Source: Wylensekiella montiformis (GTDB taxonomy: Bacteria; Bacillota; Negativicutes; Selenomonadales; Selenomonadaceae). Taken from it: a stretch of DNA of 38,401 nt. A model generated the notes under the pieces. The model saw nothing but the letters and a program-made list of their open reading frames with translations. It ran no database searches and was not told the DNA's origin. Within the stretch, counting starts at the first letter, position 1. Each line of letters starts with the position of its first letter. The stretch spans positions 1 to 38,401 of the forward strand of contig NZ_VUNL01000018.1 in the NCBI RefSeq assembly GCF_009697385.1. Reading direction: 5' to 3'. A program made the translations under genes and the position numbers. Below, one piece after another: positions 8,711 to 19,119 of this stretch.

Positions 8711-9154
8711 ATGGCATGTTTTTTGTTTTTTATTCTGCTGGTACTGGATCAGTTGTCAAAATGCTTCATTCGTATGTATATGATTCCCGGTGAAAGCATA
8801 CCGATCGTTTCGGGAATCTTTCATATCACTTATGTACTGAATCCCGGTGCTGCTTTTGGGATGCTGGCTCATCAGCGCTGGTTCTTTATTCTGGCCGGAT
8901 TGTTTCTTATCGGCGTTTTTTTCCGTTTCTATCCCTATTGGAAGCGCCAGTGTGTCTGGTTCCGCTACGGCTGCATTTCACTTCTGTCCGGCGCTGTCGG
9001 TAATCTGGCCGACCGGGTTCAGAATGGTCTGGTGGTCGATTTTATGGATTTCCGTATCTGGCCCGTGTTCAATCTGGCGGATATGGCGATTGTATTCGGT
9101 GTGGCCAGTATGATTTATGCCATTTTGTTCCGGATGAAAGAGGGAGAGAACTGA
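8711..9154 (+). CDS. lspA: lipoprotein signal peptidase (signal peptidase II)
   Basis: An inner-membrane aspartyl protease that removes signal peptides from prolipoproteins. The 147-residue protein is short but has the four membrane segments. The catalytic aspartates are in GNLADR (Asp101) and FNLADM (Asp124), and the conserved N-terminal LDQLSK and YVLNPGAAFG motifs are present. The start is ATG 8711; the region before it is weak in ribosome-site bases. The stop and the rluD start are 1 nt apart, the common lspA-rluD pairing. Confidence 0.95.
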   Translation: MACFLFFILLVLDQLSKCFIRMYMIPGESIPIVSGIFHITYVLNPGAAFGMLAHQRWFFILAGLFLIGVFFRFYPYWKRQCVWFRYGCISLLSGAVGNLADRVQNGLVVDFMDFRIWPVFNLADMAIVFGVASMIYAILFRMKEGEN

Positions 9155-9155
9155 T

Positions 9156-10647
<1,492 letters not shown>

Positions 10648-10693
10648 TCTCAGCGGAGAAACTTTGTGTTTAAGGCGCTTCGAAACGAATAAG

Positions 10694-10752
10694 AAAGCTC
10701 CCGTCAAGGAAGGACGCAGGCAAAACTGTGTCGCCTCTGACGGGAGCTTTTT
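10694..10752. terminator. bidirectional intrinsic terminator after pyrR and the hydrolase
   Basis: Arms AAAGCTCCCGTCA (10694-10706) and its complement (10738-10750) flank a 31-nt loop. T runs follow on the plus strand; the minus strand reads TTTCTT. It lies between the convergent pyrR and hydrolase genes, so it probably stops transcription from both sides. Confidence 0.9.
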
Positions 10753-10772
10753 GCTGTGAGAAATGGCTGGCT

Positions 10773-11537
10773 TTAGGGGTGGAAGAACGAGATGATTTCG
10801 TGAATCGCGAGAGCCATGTGATTAGGATTCTGAAACGGATGATTTGCTCCCTCGATCGGAATCAGGCGGATGACATTATTTTCTGCAAATGCTTCTGCCT
10901 GTTCCAGCGGAATCATCTGATCCTGTGTTCCGTGAATCATCAGGATATCTTCCGCATAGTCGAAATACTCATAATTCATGAGGTCGAAGTTTTGGAGTGA
11001 ATCCAGAAAACCCTGATCGATTTTCATCTTCCGCTCGAATCCGATCTGGATTTCACGGCCCTTTTTTAACTTGACCTGATCTGGTTCAGGGATGCGGTCA
11101 AGCATGGTGCGGGCAATGGCGACTGCTGTACTGCGCAGGGCGATACGGGTAAAAGGATTGCCCTGCTCGATCAGAAAGCGGAGTGTGAGATAGGCGCCTA
11201 GACTGGTCGAATAATTGTAGATCTGTTCGGCCTGCAGTTCTTCCCGCGCATATTCTGTAACGATCTGCAGATACGTCAGACATTCTTCCACGGTCAGTTT
11301 TTTTCGCGCATCTGCTCCATGGCAGGGCCAGTCAAAGGCAATGACAGCATAATCCTTGTATTTCGCGGTCAGGTGTTCTCCAAAATGTTCGGTTCCTGCC
11401 GTATCCTTGCTGCTGCCGAAGCCGTGAGTGACCAGGACGACATGGCGAAACGAATGGGCTGTCCGCTCGCGGTCATGGCAGAAGAGAAGGCAGCGGATGC
11501 TGTAACCCTGACGATTGATATCGAATTTTTTCTTCAT
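10773..11537 (-). CDS. alpha/beta hydrolase, serine esterase-like
   Basis: A 254-residue single-domain cytosolic alpha/beta hydrolase. The oxyanion region is LVTHGFGSSKD and the acid and base of the triad are in IHGTQDQMIP and EGANHPF. The nucleophile elbow reads YSTSLGAYL, so the usual first glycine of GxSxG is replaced by serine. The substrate cannot be inferred; close folds include serine aminopeptidase-like lipases and acyl esterases. It starts 32 nt after rqcH on the same strand with GAGGAG before its ATG, so the two are probably co-transcribed. Confidence 0.82.
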   Translation of the reverse strand: MKKKFDINRQGYSIRCLLFCHDRERTAHSFRHVVLVTHGFGSSKDTAGTEHFGEHLTAKYKDYAVIAFDWPCHGADARKKLTVEECLTYLQIVTEYAREELQAEQIYNYSTSLGAYLTLRFLIEQGNPFTRIALRSTAVAIARTMLDRIPEPDQVKLKKGREIQIGFERKMKIDQGFLDSLQNFDLMNYEYFDYAEDILMIHGTQDQMIPLEQAEAFAENNVIRLIPIEGANHPFQNPNHMALAIHEIISFFHP

Positions 11538-11569
11538 GATGCGCTCCTCTCGGATAACGAAGGAAAAGT

Positions 11570-13342
11570 TTATTGTGCATGCAGTGTTCCGTCCTGCTGA
11601 AGGAGAATATTGGCCAGATCTTTTTCGACGGGTGTCACATAGAGGGTTTTCTGGTTGGTGAACAGGACAAATCCCGGTTTGCTGCCGGAAGGTTTTTTGA
11701 CATAACGAACCTGCGTATAATCAACAGGGACTTTGGACGAGCCGCGCGCCTGACTGAAATAAGCGGCCAGATTGGCAGCCAGCAGGAGCGTATCTTCCGA
11801 AACCGGCGCGCCGCTGTTGCGCAGGATCACATGAGAGCCGGGGATATCCTTGGTATGGAACCAGGTATCGTTGAATGATGCTGTCTTGCAGGTCAGCCGG
11901 TCATTTTGATAATTGTTTTTGCCTACAAGAATTTCCATTCCGTCCTCAGACTGGAAGCGGAACGGACGGCTTGGCTTGTCGTTATTTTTGCGCTTTAATT
12001 TTTCGCGCAGATAACCGGATTCCACCAGTTCGTTATGGATCTCAGCAATTTCTGCAAGACTGGACGAAGCGAGAAGCGACGCCTCGATGCTTTCCAAATA
12101 GGAAATCGCAGACTCACATTCCTGAATCTGCACGCGGAGCAGAGACTGGGCGCGCTTGAGCTTGTCGTATTTTCGGTAGCAGTCCTGCATATTCTGTACG
12201 ATGGTGTAGCGCTGGTCCAGCGGGATCGTGATGCGCTCTCCAGATTCGCTGTAGATGTCAGGCAGTGTTACGGAAGAATCCGCATGATCGGTCAGCTGGT
12301 ACTGATACGTCATTAAATTATCGCCGCGTATCTTATACGTTTCTGCCTGTTCCGCGTCTGCGGCTTCTTCCTCGAGTTTTACGCGCTTGTTCCGGGCGCG
12401 GTTGAGCTCATTCCGGATCAGCTTTCTGAATCGTTCCTTGTCCGGCAGGACATAGCTTCCGGCAAGCTGGTCCGCCTTTTCGAGCATGGCGCTGATCGAG
12501 GGGAAGGACAGCGTTGCGGCGTCCGGTAGATAATGAAGTGGAAAGGAAGCCATCGCCAGAATTTTTTTGTTTTCATCGATCAGGATGACAGGCTTCGACG
12601 GTCTGGCCTCTGCGGCTTGGCGAAGCTCCATCAGCGCCGAGCGGATCGAAGAGAAATCGATATCTTCCAGCTGGCCGATCCGCGTGGACGGCGCCAGCCC
12701 GGCGGAGAAGCAGGCCTCTTTGGCCGAGACCGGGCCGAAGCCCATGCAGGCGGATAAAAGTGCTTTGTCAAGCCGCTGCTCCGGATCACGCCGGATCAGT
12801 CCGAGTACGTCCTCCGGTGCGGCGGAAAACAAATCCAGCTTGTCCTGTCCGGGCGGAAGCTCATAGCGGTCGCCCGGCAGGACGGTGCGGATGCGGCTGC
12901 TGTTGGCCCCGATTTTCCGCAGAGCGTCCATGATGATCCCGTCCTGAACAAGAATGAGGTTGCTGTACTTTCCCATGAATTCCATGACCAGCGTTTTTGT
13001 GGCGATGCGTCCACCAGCAGCCAGCGTATCGATATCCATGAGGAGCAAACGGTCCAGTTCATGCTGGCGGATAGCGGCAATACGCCCTGTTTCCAGCTGC
13101 TTGCGCAGAACCATGCAGAAGACGGGCGGTTCCGGAGGATTTTCCAGATTCTTGCTGAGCAGGTGGGCGGAAGGATTCTGCGGATGAATGGAAAGGTGCA
13201 GCAGAATATTCTGTCCCGGCTGACGTACGGAAAGAATAATGGAATGTTTATTCGGCTGAGTGATTTTATCGATGCGGCCGCCGGTCAGGGCTTCGTTGAG
13301 CTCATGGACAAGCGGGCGCATGGAAAAGCCATCAAGACTCAT
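11570..13342 (-). CDS. rqcH: ribosome quality-control protein RqcH (NFACT, Rqc2 homologue)
   Basis: RqcH binds stalled 50S subunits carrying peptidyl-tRNA and adds C-terminal alanine tails that mark nascent chains for degradation. It has been called a fibronectin-binding protein in the past. The 590-residue product has NFACT-N (about 1-180), a helix-hairpin-helix part, a long coiled coil (about 290-420) and NFACT-R (about 440-550, with FHTKDIPGSHVIL). Asp97-Arg98 in HELDRLL match the DR pair needed for tRNA recognition in Bacillus RqcH. The ATG at 13342 is preferred over upstream starts because AAGGAG sits just before it and it gives the usual MSLDG N-terminus. Confidence 0.94.
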   Translation of the reverse strand: MSLDGFSMRPLVHELNEALTGGRIDKITQPNKHSIILSVRQPGQNILLHLSIHPQNPSAHLLSKNLENPPEPPVFCMVLRKQLETGRIAAIRQHELDRLLLMDIDTLAAGGRIATKTLVMEFMGKYSNLILVQDGIIMDALRKIGANSSRIRTVLPGDRYELPPGQDKLDLFSAAPEDVLGLIRRDPEQRLDKALLSACMGFGPVSAKEACFSAGLAPSTRIGQLEDIDFSSIRSALMELRQAAEARPSKPVILIDENKKILAMASFPLHYLPDAATLSFPSISAMLEKADQLAGSYVLPDKERFRKLIRNELNRARNKRVKLEEEAADAEQAETYKIRGDNLMTYQYQLTDHADSSVTLPDIYSESGERITIPLDQRYTIVQNMQDCYRKYDKLKRAQSLLRVQIQECESAISYLESIEASLLASSSLAEIAEIHNELVESGYLREKLKRKNNDKPSRPFRFQSEDGMEILVGKNNYQNDRLTCKTASFNDTWFHTKDIPGSHVILRNSGAPVSEDTLLLAANLAAYFSQARGSSKVPVDYTQVRYVKKPSGSKPGFVLFTNQKTLYVTPVEKDLANILLQQDGTLHAQ

Positions 13343-13474
13343 GATAAAACTCCTTTTGGCTGAAATCGTTTGTGTTCTTCGCGGCATACTGTGCGCCGCT
13401 TTGGCAGCACATCCGGTCCGTTTCGCTGTGCGGATGGACTGGCGCTGGAAAATTTACTGGATAAAACGGTTTTC

Positions 13475-13503
13475 ATTATATCATCTATAGCACGGTCCTT
13501 CAA
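13475..13503 (-). promoter_or_regulatory. promoter for rqcH
   Basis: On the minus strand TTGAAG (13503-13498), a 17-bp spacer and TATAAT (13480-13475) point towards rqcH, leaving a leader of about 125 nt. It is back to back with the dapF promoter. Confidence 0.6.
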
Positions 13504-13546
13504 TATCAAAGGGAAGGGCGGGGAGCAGCGGAGTTCGTTTGGAAAC

Positions 13547-13575
13547 TTGCATAAGCGCGGGAAAAACCATATAAT
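13547..13575 (+). promoter_or_regulatory. promoter for the dapF-yicC-remA-gmk-rpoZ-coaBC cluster
   Basis: TTGCAT (13547-13552), a 17-bp spacer and TATAAT (13570-13575) lie about 50 bp before dapF. The site is in the 285-bp gap between the divergent rqcH and dapF genes, which otherwise shows no coding sequence. Confidence 0.65.
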
Positions 13576-13627
13576 ATTAAAATGAATAAGTGAAATCGAA
13601 TGAATTCACGAAACAGGAGGGCCTCCC

Positions 13628-14461
13628 ATGGAATTTACAAAATGGCAAGGGTGTGGCAACGATTTTGTGCTGATTGACGGACGGAAACAGGAACCCGATG
13701 ATTATGCATCGTTTGCGGTCAAGGTGTGCGACCGACATTATGGAGTAGGCGCGGACGGAATCCTCGTCGTGCTTCCTTCGGAGCGGGCGGATTTCCGCAT
13801 GCGTATTTTCAATGCCGATGGAAGTGAGGCGGAGATGTGCGGGAATGGAATTCGCTGCTTCGCCCGGTATTTATATGAGTATGGCTTGACAAACAAGACG
13901 GAATTTCCCGTCGAAACCGGCGCGGGGATACTGGTTCCACGGATTATCCTCACGCATGGTCAGATCACAGGGGTTTGTGTGGATATGGGTGAGCCGCATC
14001 TCATGGGGGAGGAGATTCCTGTATGCGGTCACGACGGCGAGATGGTCATCGACCAGCCGATTGATGTGGGGGGGAAGACGTACCGCATGACCGGCGTGTC
14101 CATGGGAAATCCTCATTGTGTGGTTTTCGTTGAAGATGCTGAAACGTTTCCGATCGGAGAACTTGGCACACAGTTTGAACACCATGAGATGTTTCCGCGC
14201 AAAACCAATACGGAATTTGTAGAAGTCCGCGACCGCGGACACGTACGCATGCGTGTCTGGGAGCGTGGTGCCGCTATCACACTGGCCTGCGGAACCGGAG
14301 CCTGTGCCACGGCGGTGGCCAGTGCGCTCAACCGGAAAACCGACCGCAAGATCGAAGTGGAATTGGATGGCGGCAGGCTGTTGGTGGAATGGGCAGAAAA
14401 CAACCATGTATTTATGACCGGTCCGGCAGAGATGGTGTTTGCCGGCAGACTGGCTGATTGA
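13628..14461 (+). CDS. dapF: diaminopimelate epimerase
   Basis: Converts LL-diaminopimelate to the meso form in lysine and peptidoglycan synthesis; cofactor-independent, cytosolic. The 277-residue protein carries both catalytic cysteines in their motifs: EMCGNGIRC in the N-terminal half and LACGTGACATAV in the C-terminal half. KWQGCGNDFVLID opens the protein and VSMGNPHCVVF marks the middle. GGAGGG lies just before ATG 13628. It is first in a forward cluster and is followed by yicC after 16 nt. Confidence 0.97.
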   Translation: MEFTKWQGCGNDFVLIDGRKQEPDDYASFAVKVCDRHYGVGADGILVVLPSERADFRMRIFNADGSEAEMCGNGIRCFARYLYEYGLTNKTEFPVETGAGILVPRIILTHGQITGVCVDMGEPHLMGEEIPVCGHDGEMVIDQPIDVGGKTYRMTGVSMGNPHCVVFVEDAETFPIGELGTQFEHHEMFPRKTNTEFVEVRDRGHVRMRVWERGAAITLACGTGACATAVASALNRKTDRKIEVELDGGRLLVEWAENNHVFMTGPAEMVFAGRLAD

Positions 14462-14477
14462 CGAAGGAAGGACCTTT

Positions 14478-15356
14478 ATGCTGAAAAGTATGACGGGATT
14501 CGGTTCAGCCGCCGCGGAGAATGAAGAATACAAGGCAGAAGTAGAACTGAAGGCCGTGAACCAGCGTTTTTTGGAAATCGGGTTTCATATGGATCATGCG
14601 CTGGATTTTTGGGAAACGGAAATGCGAAAAACTATACAGAGCGTTGCTGCCCGGGGAAAAATCGATGTCTTTGTCCGCCTTGCGGACAAGCGGGGAGGCC
14701 GGGGAACGATCGAAGTGGATCGCGATCGCGCACTGGCCGTCCGGCAGGCCTTGAATGAACTGTGTGATCTTTTGCATGTTGCCAGGCCGGATGATGTTGC
14801 CGCGTTCCTGTCTTTTCCGGATCTTTTGAAGCAGGAAGAGTGCAGCGACCGCTCCGGCGCTGCCCCTATCGTGCTTGAGGCGCTGCGCGGAGCGCTGGCG
14901 CAGCTGGACGACATGCGTCAGCGCGAGGGCGCGGCGATCGGTGAAGATTTTTTGCGCCGTCTGAACCTTTTGGAGCAGCTGACGGAGCGGATTCGATCCA
15001 TGGCGCCGACTATTGTGGAGTCCTATCGGGAGCATCTTCATCATGTGATGGAAGAGATTCTTCAGGCCCATCCGCTGGACGAAGATCGGCTGCTGCAGGA
15101 AACCGCGCTCTATGCGGACAAGGTCAACTATACGGAAGAAGTCGTGCGGCTGGGCAGTCATTTTCGGCAGTATCGTCAGATCCTGCAGCATGCGGCTGGC
15201 CCTGTCGGACGAAAACTGGATTTTCTGCTTCAGGAGATCAACCGGGAAACGAATACCATCGGCTCGAAAGCGAACTGTGCAGAAGTATCGCAGCTTGTGG
15301 TCGATATGAAAAGCGAAACAGAAAAATTGCGGGAGCAGGTACAGAATATCGAATAA
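14478..15356 (+). CDS. YicC family protein (putative endoribonuclease)
   Basis: A 292-residue YicC protein. The N-terminal domain begins with the invariant MTGFGSA and the C-terminal DUF1732 part contains [16 protein letters not shown]. coli YicC has been reported to act as an endoribonuclease that promotes decay of a small RNA; the role in Firmicutes is not known. ATG 14478 follows AGGAAGGA, whereas an upstream in-frame ATG would overlap dapF and lacks family similarity. It sits directly before remA and gmk, the conserved yicC-remA-gmk-rpoZ-coaBC order. Confidence 0.93.
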   Translation: MLKSMTGFGSAAAENEEYKAEVELKAVNQRFLEIGFHMDHALDFWETEMRKTIQSVAARGKIDVFVRLADKRGGRGTIEVDRDRALAVRQALNELCDLLHVARPDDVAAFLSFPDLLKQEECSDRSGAAPIVLEALRGALAQLDDMRQREGAAIGEDFLRRLNLLEQLTERIRSMAPTIVESYREHLHHVMEEILQAHPLDEDRLLQETALYADKVNYTEEVVRLGSHFRQYRQILQHAAGPVGRKLDFLLQEINRETNTIGSKANCAEVSQLVVDMKSETEKLREQVQNIE

Positions 15357-15370
15357 GAGGGAGAGACGGT

Positions 15371-15664
15371 ATGGATATCAAACTCATCAATATCGGTTTT
15401 GGCAATATTGTGTCGGCAGGCCGTATCGTGGCAATTGTCAGTCCTGAATCGGCGCCGATCAAGCGGATTATTCAGGAAGCGCGCGATGGAGAACGCCTGA
15501 TTGATGCAACCTATGGGCGGAGAACCAGAGCGGTTATCATCATGGACAGCGATCATGTCATTCTGTCGGCTGTTCAGCCGGAAACCGTGGCACATCGGGT
15601 GGATGATGAGGATACAGAGGGCCGGGCAGAATTAAAAGAGAAAGAAGACGACATACAAGAATGA
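15371..15664 (+). CDS. remA: extracellular matrix regulator RemA (DUF370)
   Basis: A small DNA-binding protein that in Bacillus activates matrix and osmoprotection genes by forming ring-like assemblies that wrap DNA. The 97-residue product has the full DUF370 core (about 1-75): [48 protein letters not shown] and [15 protein letters not shown]. An acidic 20-residue tail follows the core. GAGGGAGAG precedes the start, and the stop overlaps gmk by 4 nt. Confidence 0.92.
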   Translation: MDIKLINIGFGNIVSAGRIVAIVSPESAPIKRIIQEARDGERLIDATYGRRTRAVIIMDSDHVILSAVQPETVAHRVDDEDTEGRAELKEKEDDIQE

Positions 15665-16275
15665 ATAAAGGCTTATTGATTGTAGTATCCGGTCCGTCCG
15701 GAACCGGAAAAGGAACCGTTTGCGCGGAGCTTTTGGCACAGATGCCGGAGCTGGCCTATTCCATTTCTGCTACGACGCGGAAACCGCGGGAAGGCGAGGT
15801 TGATGGGAAAAACTATTATTTTCTGGATCGGGATCGGTTTGAAGAAATGATTCAGGAGGGCGGATTTCTGGAATATGCGGAAGTCTATGGCAATTACTAT
15901 GGGACGCCGCTGGGCAAAATTCAGGAACGCCGTGAAGAGGGAAAAGATGTCCTGCTGGAAATTGATACGCAGGGAGCCCTGAAGGTCATGGATAAATGTC
16001 CGGATGGATTGTTTATCTTTTTGGTTCCGCCTTCGCTCAGTGAACTGGAGCGGAGAATACGCGGCCGGGGGTCAGAGACGGAGGCATCGCTGGCCCGGCG
16101 TCTGGGCGCCGCCCGTCAGGAAATCGCTGTTGGCAGGAGGTACCACTATGTAGTGGTCAACGATACCGTGAAACAGGCGGTCCGGCGCATCCAAAGCATT
16201 ATGGCCGCTGAACATTGCCGGGTCAGCAACAATATCGACAAATTTGAGGAGTTGGAACATGATGAAAGCAAATAA
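15661..16275 (+). CDS. gmk: guanylate kinase
   Basis: Phosphorylates GMP to GDP using ATP in the cytosol. The 204-residue protein has the P-loop GPSGTGKGT (11-19), the GMP-binding [19 protein letters not shown] segment and [11 protein letters not shown]. The arginine-rich lid ([18 protein letters not shown]) is present, so all functional parts are intact. The ATG overlaps the end of remA (ATGA) and its own end overlaps rpoZ by 17 nt. Confidence 0.97.
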   Translation: MNKGLLIVVSGPSGTGKGTVCAELLAQMPELAYSISATTRKPREGEVDGKNYYFLDRDRFEEMIQEGGFLEYAEVYGNYYGTPLGKIQERREEGKDVLLEIDTQGALKVMDKCPDGLFIFLVPPSLSELERRIRGRGSETEASLARRLGAARQEIAVGRRYHYVVVNDTVKQAVRRIQSIMAAEHCRVSNNIDKFEELEHDESK

Positions 16276-16498
16276 CAATCCGGAAATGAGTATGGTAAAT
16301 CCGTCTACCGATACCTTGATGACGAAGGTAGACAGTCGTTACGGACTGGTGGTTTGCGCATCGAAGCGCGCACGTCAGTTGCTGGATGGCGAAGAGCTCA
16401 AGGAAATCAAATCGAAGTCAACGAAAAACGTAACCAATGCGCTGGAAGAAATCGCAGAAGGGAAGATCTCCTACAAGATCTCCAAGGCAGATCTTTAA
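16259..16498 (+). CDS. rpoZ: RNA polymerase omega subunit
   Basis: The small assembly subunit of RNA polymerase. The 79-residue protein has the omega core DSRYGLVVCASKRARQLL followed by KNVTNALEEIAEGKISY. ATG 16259 is selected because AGGAG (16247-16251) lies 7 nt upstream; ATG 16262 is equally in frame. It overlaps the end of gmk, and coaBC starts 1 nt after its stop, so the three are translated as a coupled set. Confidence 0.94.
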   Translation: MMKANNNPEMSMVNPSTDTLMTKVDSRYGLVVCASKRARQLLDGEELKEIKSKSTKNVTNALEEIAEGKISYKISKADL

Positions 16499-16499
16499 T

Positions 16500-17705
16500 A
16501 TGCTGGGCGAGTTAAGCGGTAAAAAGATTGTCGTAGGCGTTACGGGCGGCATTGCAGCCTATAAAGCGGTGGAAGTGGTGAGCCGTCTGCGCAAAGCCGG
16601 GGCGGAGGTTCATGTGATCATGACCCGGGAGGCAGCGCAGTTTGTTACCGAGCTGACCTTCCGTGAAATCAGCGGTCAGCCTGTCGCGCTGGACATGTGG
16701 AGCAAGGTCACGCATTTTCAGGTGGAACATGTGGCTTTGGCAACACTGGCAGATCTGATTCTCGTCGTACCGGCGACGGCCAATCTTTTGGCCAAGGCGG
16801 CTTCGGGGATTGCGGATGATATGCTGACAACGACGCTGCTGGCCACAAAAGCGCCGATATATATGGCTCCGTCCATGAATACGGTCATGTATGAAAATCC
16901 GGCGACGCAAAAGAATATCGCAACACTTCGGTCGCGCGGGGTTCATATTTTGGAACCGGATGAAGGCCATTTGGCCTGCGGCACGAGCGGAAAAGGGCGT
17001 TTGCCTGAGCCGGCATCCATTGTATCCTTTGTTCAGGATGGATTTCATAAGCGAAAGGAAATGGCCGGCAGGAAACTGCTGGTTACGGCAGGCGGAACCA
17101 TTGAACCGCTGGATCCTGTCCGCTTTATCGGCAACCGGTCAACGGGACGCATGGGGTATGCGATTGCGGAGGAAGCGGCCTGCCGGGGCGCGGAAGTCGT
17201 ACTCATATCGGGGCCGACCTCTCTGCCTGATCCGTGTGGTGTGCGCGTTGTGCGTCTGGAGACAGCGCGTGAGATGCGGGATGCCGTCCTGCAGTCATTT
17301 TCTTCCGTCGATGCCGTGATCAAGGCAGCTGCTGTGGCCGACTATCGTCCTGTTGAGGTTTCGCCGCATAAAATCAAGAAAAGCGACGACGATCTTGTTC
17401 TGCATCTGGTGCGAAACCCAGACATTCTTTACGAACTGGGGCAGAAAAAAAAGCATCAGATTCTGGTCGGCTTCGCTGCGGAAACCTGCCGGGTCGAGGA
17501 ATATGCACGCTCCAAGCTGGAACGGAAGAATCTGGACTTTATTGTGGCCAATGATGTATCTGAGCCGGATGCGGGGTTTGCCGTGGAGACAAACCGGATC
17601 AGGATTTTTGACCGGAACGGTCATGCGACGGCCTATCCGCTGAAAAGCAAGCGGGAACTGGCCGGCATTATACTGGATCATGTTGCTTCGATTTGGGGAA
17701 ACTGA
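16500..17705 (+). CDS. coaBC: bifunctional phosphopantothenoylcysteine decarboxylase/synthetase
   Basis: Carries out two steps of coenzyme A synthesis: ligation of cysteine to 4'-phosphopantothenate (CoaB, C-terminal) and FMN-dependent decarboxylation (CoaC, N-terminal). The 401-residue protein starts VVGVTGGIAAYKAVEVVSRL and has the CoaC motifs VPATANLLAKAASGIADD and APSMNTVMYENPATQ. In the CoaB half are LVTAGGTIEPLDPVRFIGNRSTG, the dimer/CTP region AAAVADYRP and the Lys-rich KIKK. ATG 16500 begins 1 nt after rpoZ; the ribosome site is weak, which suggests coupled translation. Confidence 0.96.
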   Translation: MLGELSGKKIVVGVTGGIAAYKAVEVVSRLRKAGAEVHVIMTREAAQFVTELTFREISGQPVALDMWSKVTHFQVEHVALATLADLILVVPATANLLAKAASGIADDMLTTTLLATKAPIYMAPSMNTVMYENPATQKNIATLRSRGVHILEPDEGHLACGTSGKGRLPEPASIVSFVQDGFHKRKEMAGRKLLVTAGGTIEPLDPVRFIGNRSTGRMGYAIAEEAACRGAEVVLISGPTSLPDPCGVRVVRLETAREMRDAVLQSFSSVDAVIKAAAVADYRPVEVSPHKIKKSDDDLVLHLVRNPDILYELGQKKKHQILVGFAAETCRVEEYARSKLERKNLDFIVANDVSEPDAGFAVETNRIRIFDRNGHATAYPLKSKRELAGIILDHVASIWGN

Positions 17706-17786
17706 TTTCGGATTATGATGCCTTATCAAACCAAGAATCCTCAGATTTATCCATGGGGATTGTCAAGAGATTAGCGTTTTTTCACG

Positions 17787-17814
17787 ACTCCTGTCTGTTG
17801 ATGCAGTCAGGAGT
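17787..17814 (+). terminator. possible weak terminator hairpin after coaBC
   Basis: An 11-bp stem with one mismatch (17787-17797 with 17804-17814, loop ttgatg) lies between coaBC and nhaA. Only a short T-rich stretch follows, so termination would be weak. It ends about 18 nt before the nhaA ribosome site. Confidence 0.4.
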
Positions 17815-17846
17815 TTCCGTATATTCGGGAAGGAGATGGGATTCGA

Positions 17847-19031
17847 ATGAGACAACATATAAAACGGATAGCCGAGCCGTTTCTTTCTTTTTTTCAGCAG
17901 GAAGCAGGAAGCGGCATTCTTTTGCTGCTGTGTGCCGTTCTGGCCATTTTTCTGGCGAACTCGCCCTGGGCGGACGATTATGAACATCTGCTGCATACTC
18001 CGCTGGCAGTGGGCTTTGGCAGCTGGTCTTTGGAACTGGGGCTCCTGCACTGGATCAATGACGGACTCATGGCCGTATTTTTCTTTGTGATCGGCTTGGA
18101 AATCAAGCGGGAATTTCTTTATGGAGAGCTTCGGACCAGATCCTCTATGCTTCTTCCCGTCGGTGCGGCTATGGGCGGAATGATTCTGCCGGCGCTTTTT
18201 TATTTGGCGCTGAACTATGGGCAGGAAACTATGGCCGGATGGGGTATACCTATGGCTACAGATATTGCCTTTGCACTGGGTATCATGACATTGGCGGCGC
18301 GTCAGGCTCCGCTCGGACTGGTCATTTTCCTGACTGCACTGGCTATTGTCGACGATCTCGGAGCGATTGTGGTGATTGCGCTGTGCTACAGCGGCGAAGT
18401 GTCGGCGCCGGCCCTTCTGATTGGTATTTTGTTCCTGCTGCTGGCACTGGGAATGAACCGTCTGCGCAGCTCTTTCCTGCCGGGCTACCTGCTTTGCGGC
18501 GCGCTGGCCTGGCTGTCCTTTTTCCATGCAGGCATTCATCCGACGATTGCGGGGGTTCTGCTGGGCTTTGCCATTCCGGCGGAGGCCGAGCCGGAACACT
18601 CTTTGCTGCATCGATTGGAACATGCGTTGGAGCCGTGGTCGGCCTATGGCATCATGCCGGTATTTGCGCTGGCCAATGCGGGAGTTCCCGTCTCCTTTTC
18701 GCAGTTTGATTTTTCGTCGCCAATTTTTCTTGGTATACTCGCGGGGCTTTGTCTGGGGAAACCACTGGGCATTGCGGGAGTGGTCTGGCTGCTGCACCGA
18801 TCAGCCGGCGTGTCGGTTCCGGGCAATGCTGCGTCCGGCCAGTTAGCCGCGACAGGGATGCTGGGCGGGATCGGATTTACAATGTCGATTTTTATTGCCT
18901 CGTTGGCGTTTCCTGATCCGGAATGGCTGGCCATCGCCAAATGGAGTATTCTGGCAGCTTCGGTTTTGTCCGGACTGGCGGGAGCAATGGTTTTTCAATG
19001 GATATCATATCGTACGACGCAATCAGAATAA
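17847..19031 (+). CDS. nhaA: Na+/H+ antiporter NhaA
   Basis: An inner-membrane antiporter that exports sodium in exchange for protons. The 394-residue protein begins with the NhaA start (FLSFFQQEAGSGILLLLCAVLAI) and has about 12 membrane segments. The transport residues are conserved: paired aspartates Asp169-Asp170 in TALAIVDDLGAI and Asp139 in PMATDIAFALG. The cytoplasmic pH-sensing loop GLEIKREFLYGELR is present. GGAGATGGG precedes the ATG. No promoter of good quality is seen in the gap, so it may be read partly from coaBC. Confidence 0.96.
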   Translation: MRQHIKRIAEPFLSFFQQEAGSGILLLLCAVLAIFLANSPWADDYEHLLHTPLAVGFGSWSLELGLLHWINDGLMAVFFFVIGLEIKREFLYGELRTRSSMLLPVGAAMGGMILPALFYLALNYGQETMAGWGIPMATDIAFALGIMTLAARQAPLGLVIFLTALAIVDDLGAIVVIALCYSGEVSAPALLIGILFLLLALGMNRLRSSFLPGYLLCGALAWLSFFHAGIHPTIAGVLLGFAIPAEAEPEHSLLHRLEHALEPWSAYGIMPVFALANAGVPVSFSQFDFSSPIFLGILAGLCLGKPLGIAGVVWLLHRSAGVSVPGNAASGQLAATGMLGGIGFTMSIFIASLAFPDPEWLAIAKWSILAASVLSGLAGAMVFQWISYRTTQSE

Positions 19032-19048
19032 GCATGGTGCATGAGAGG

Positions 19049-19078
19049 TTGACAAAGGTATATAATAAAGATGATATA
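19049..19078 (+). promoter_or_regulatory. promoter for the cyclopropane fatty acid synthase gene
   Basis: A perfect TTGACA (19049-19054) is followed after 18 bp by GATATA (19073-19078). The spacer is AT-rich and holds another TATAAT too close to serve. It lies about 40 bp before the start codon. Confidence 0.55.
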
Positions 19079-19119
19079 CTTGAACCTTTTTTATGATTTT
19101 TGTGGAGGGAGAGGTTGAT

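Noticed and set aside
17763-18797. 344-codon minus-strand frame opposite nhaA
   Set aside because: The composition (Gln, Arg, His rich) reflects antisense of membrane-segment codons. NhaA on the plus strand is unambiguous.
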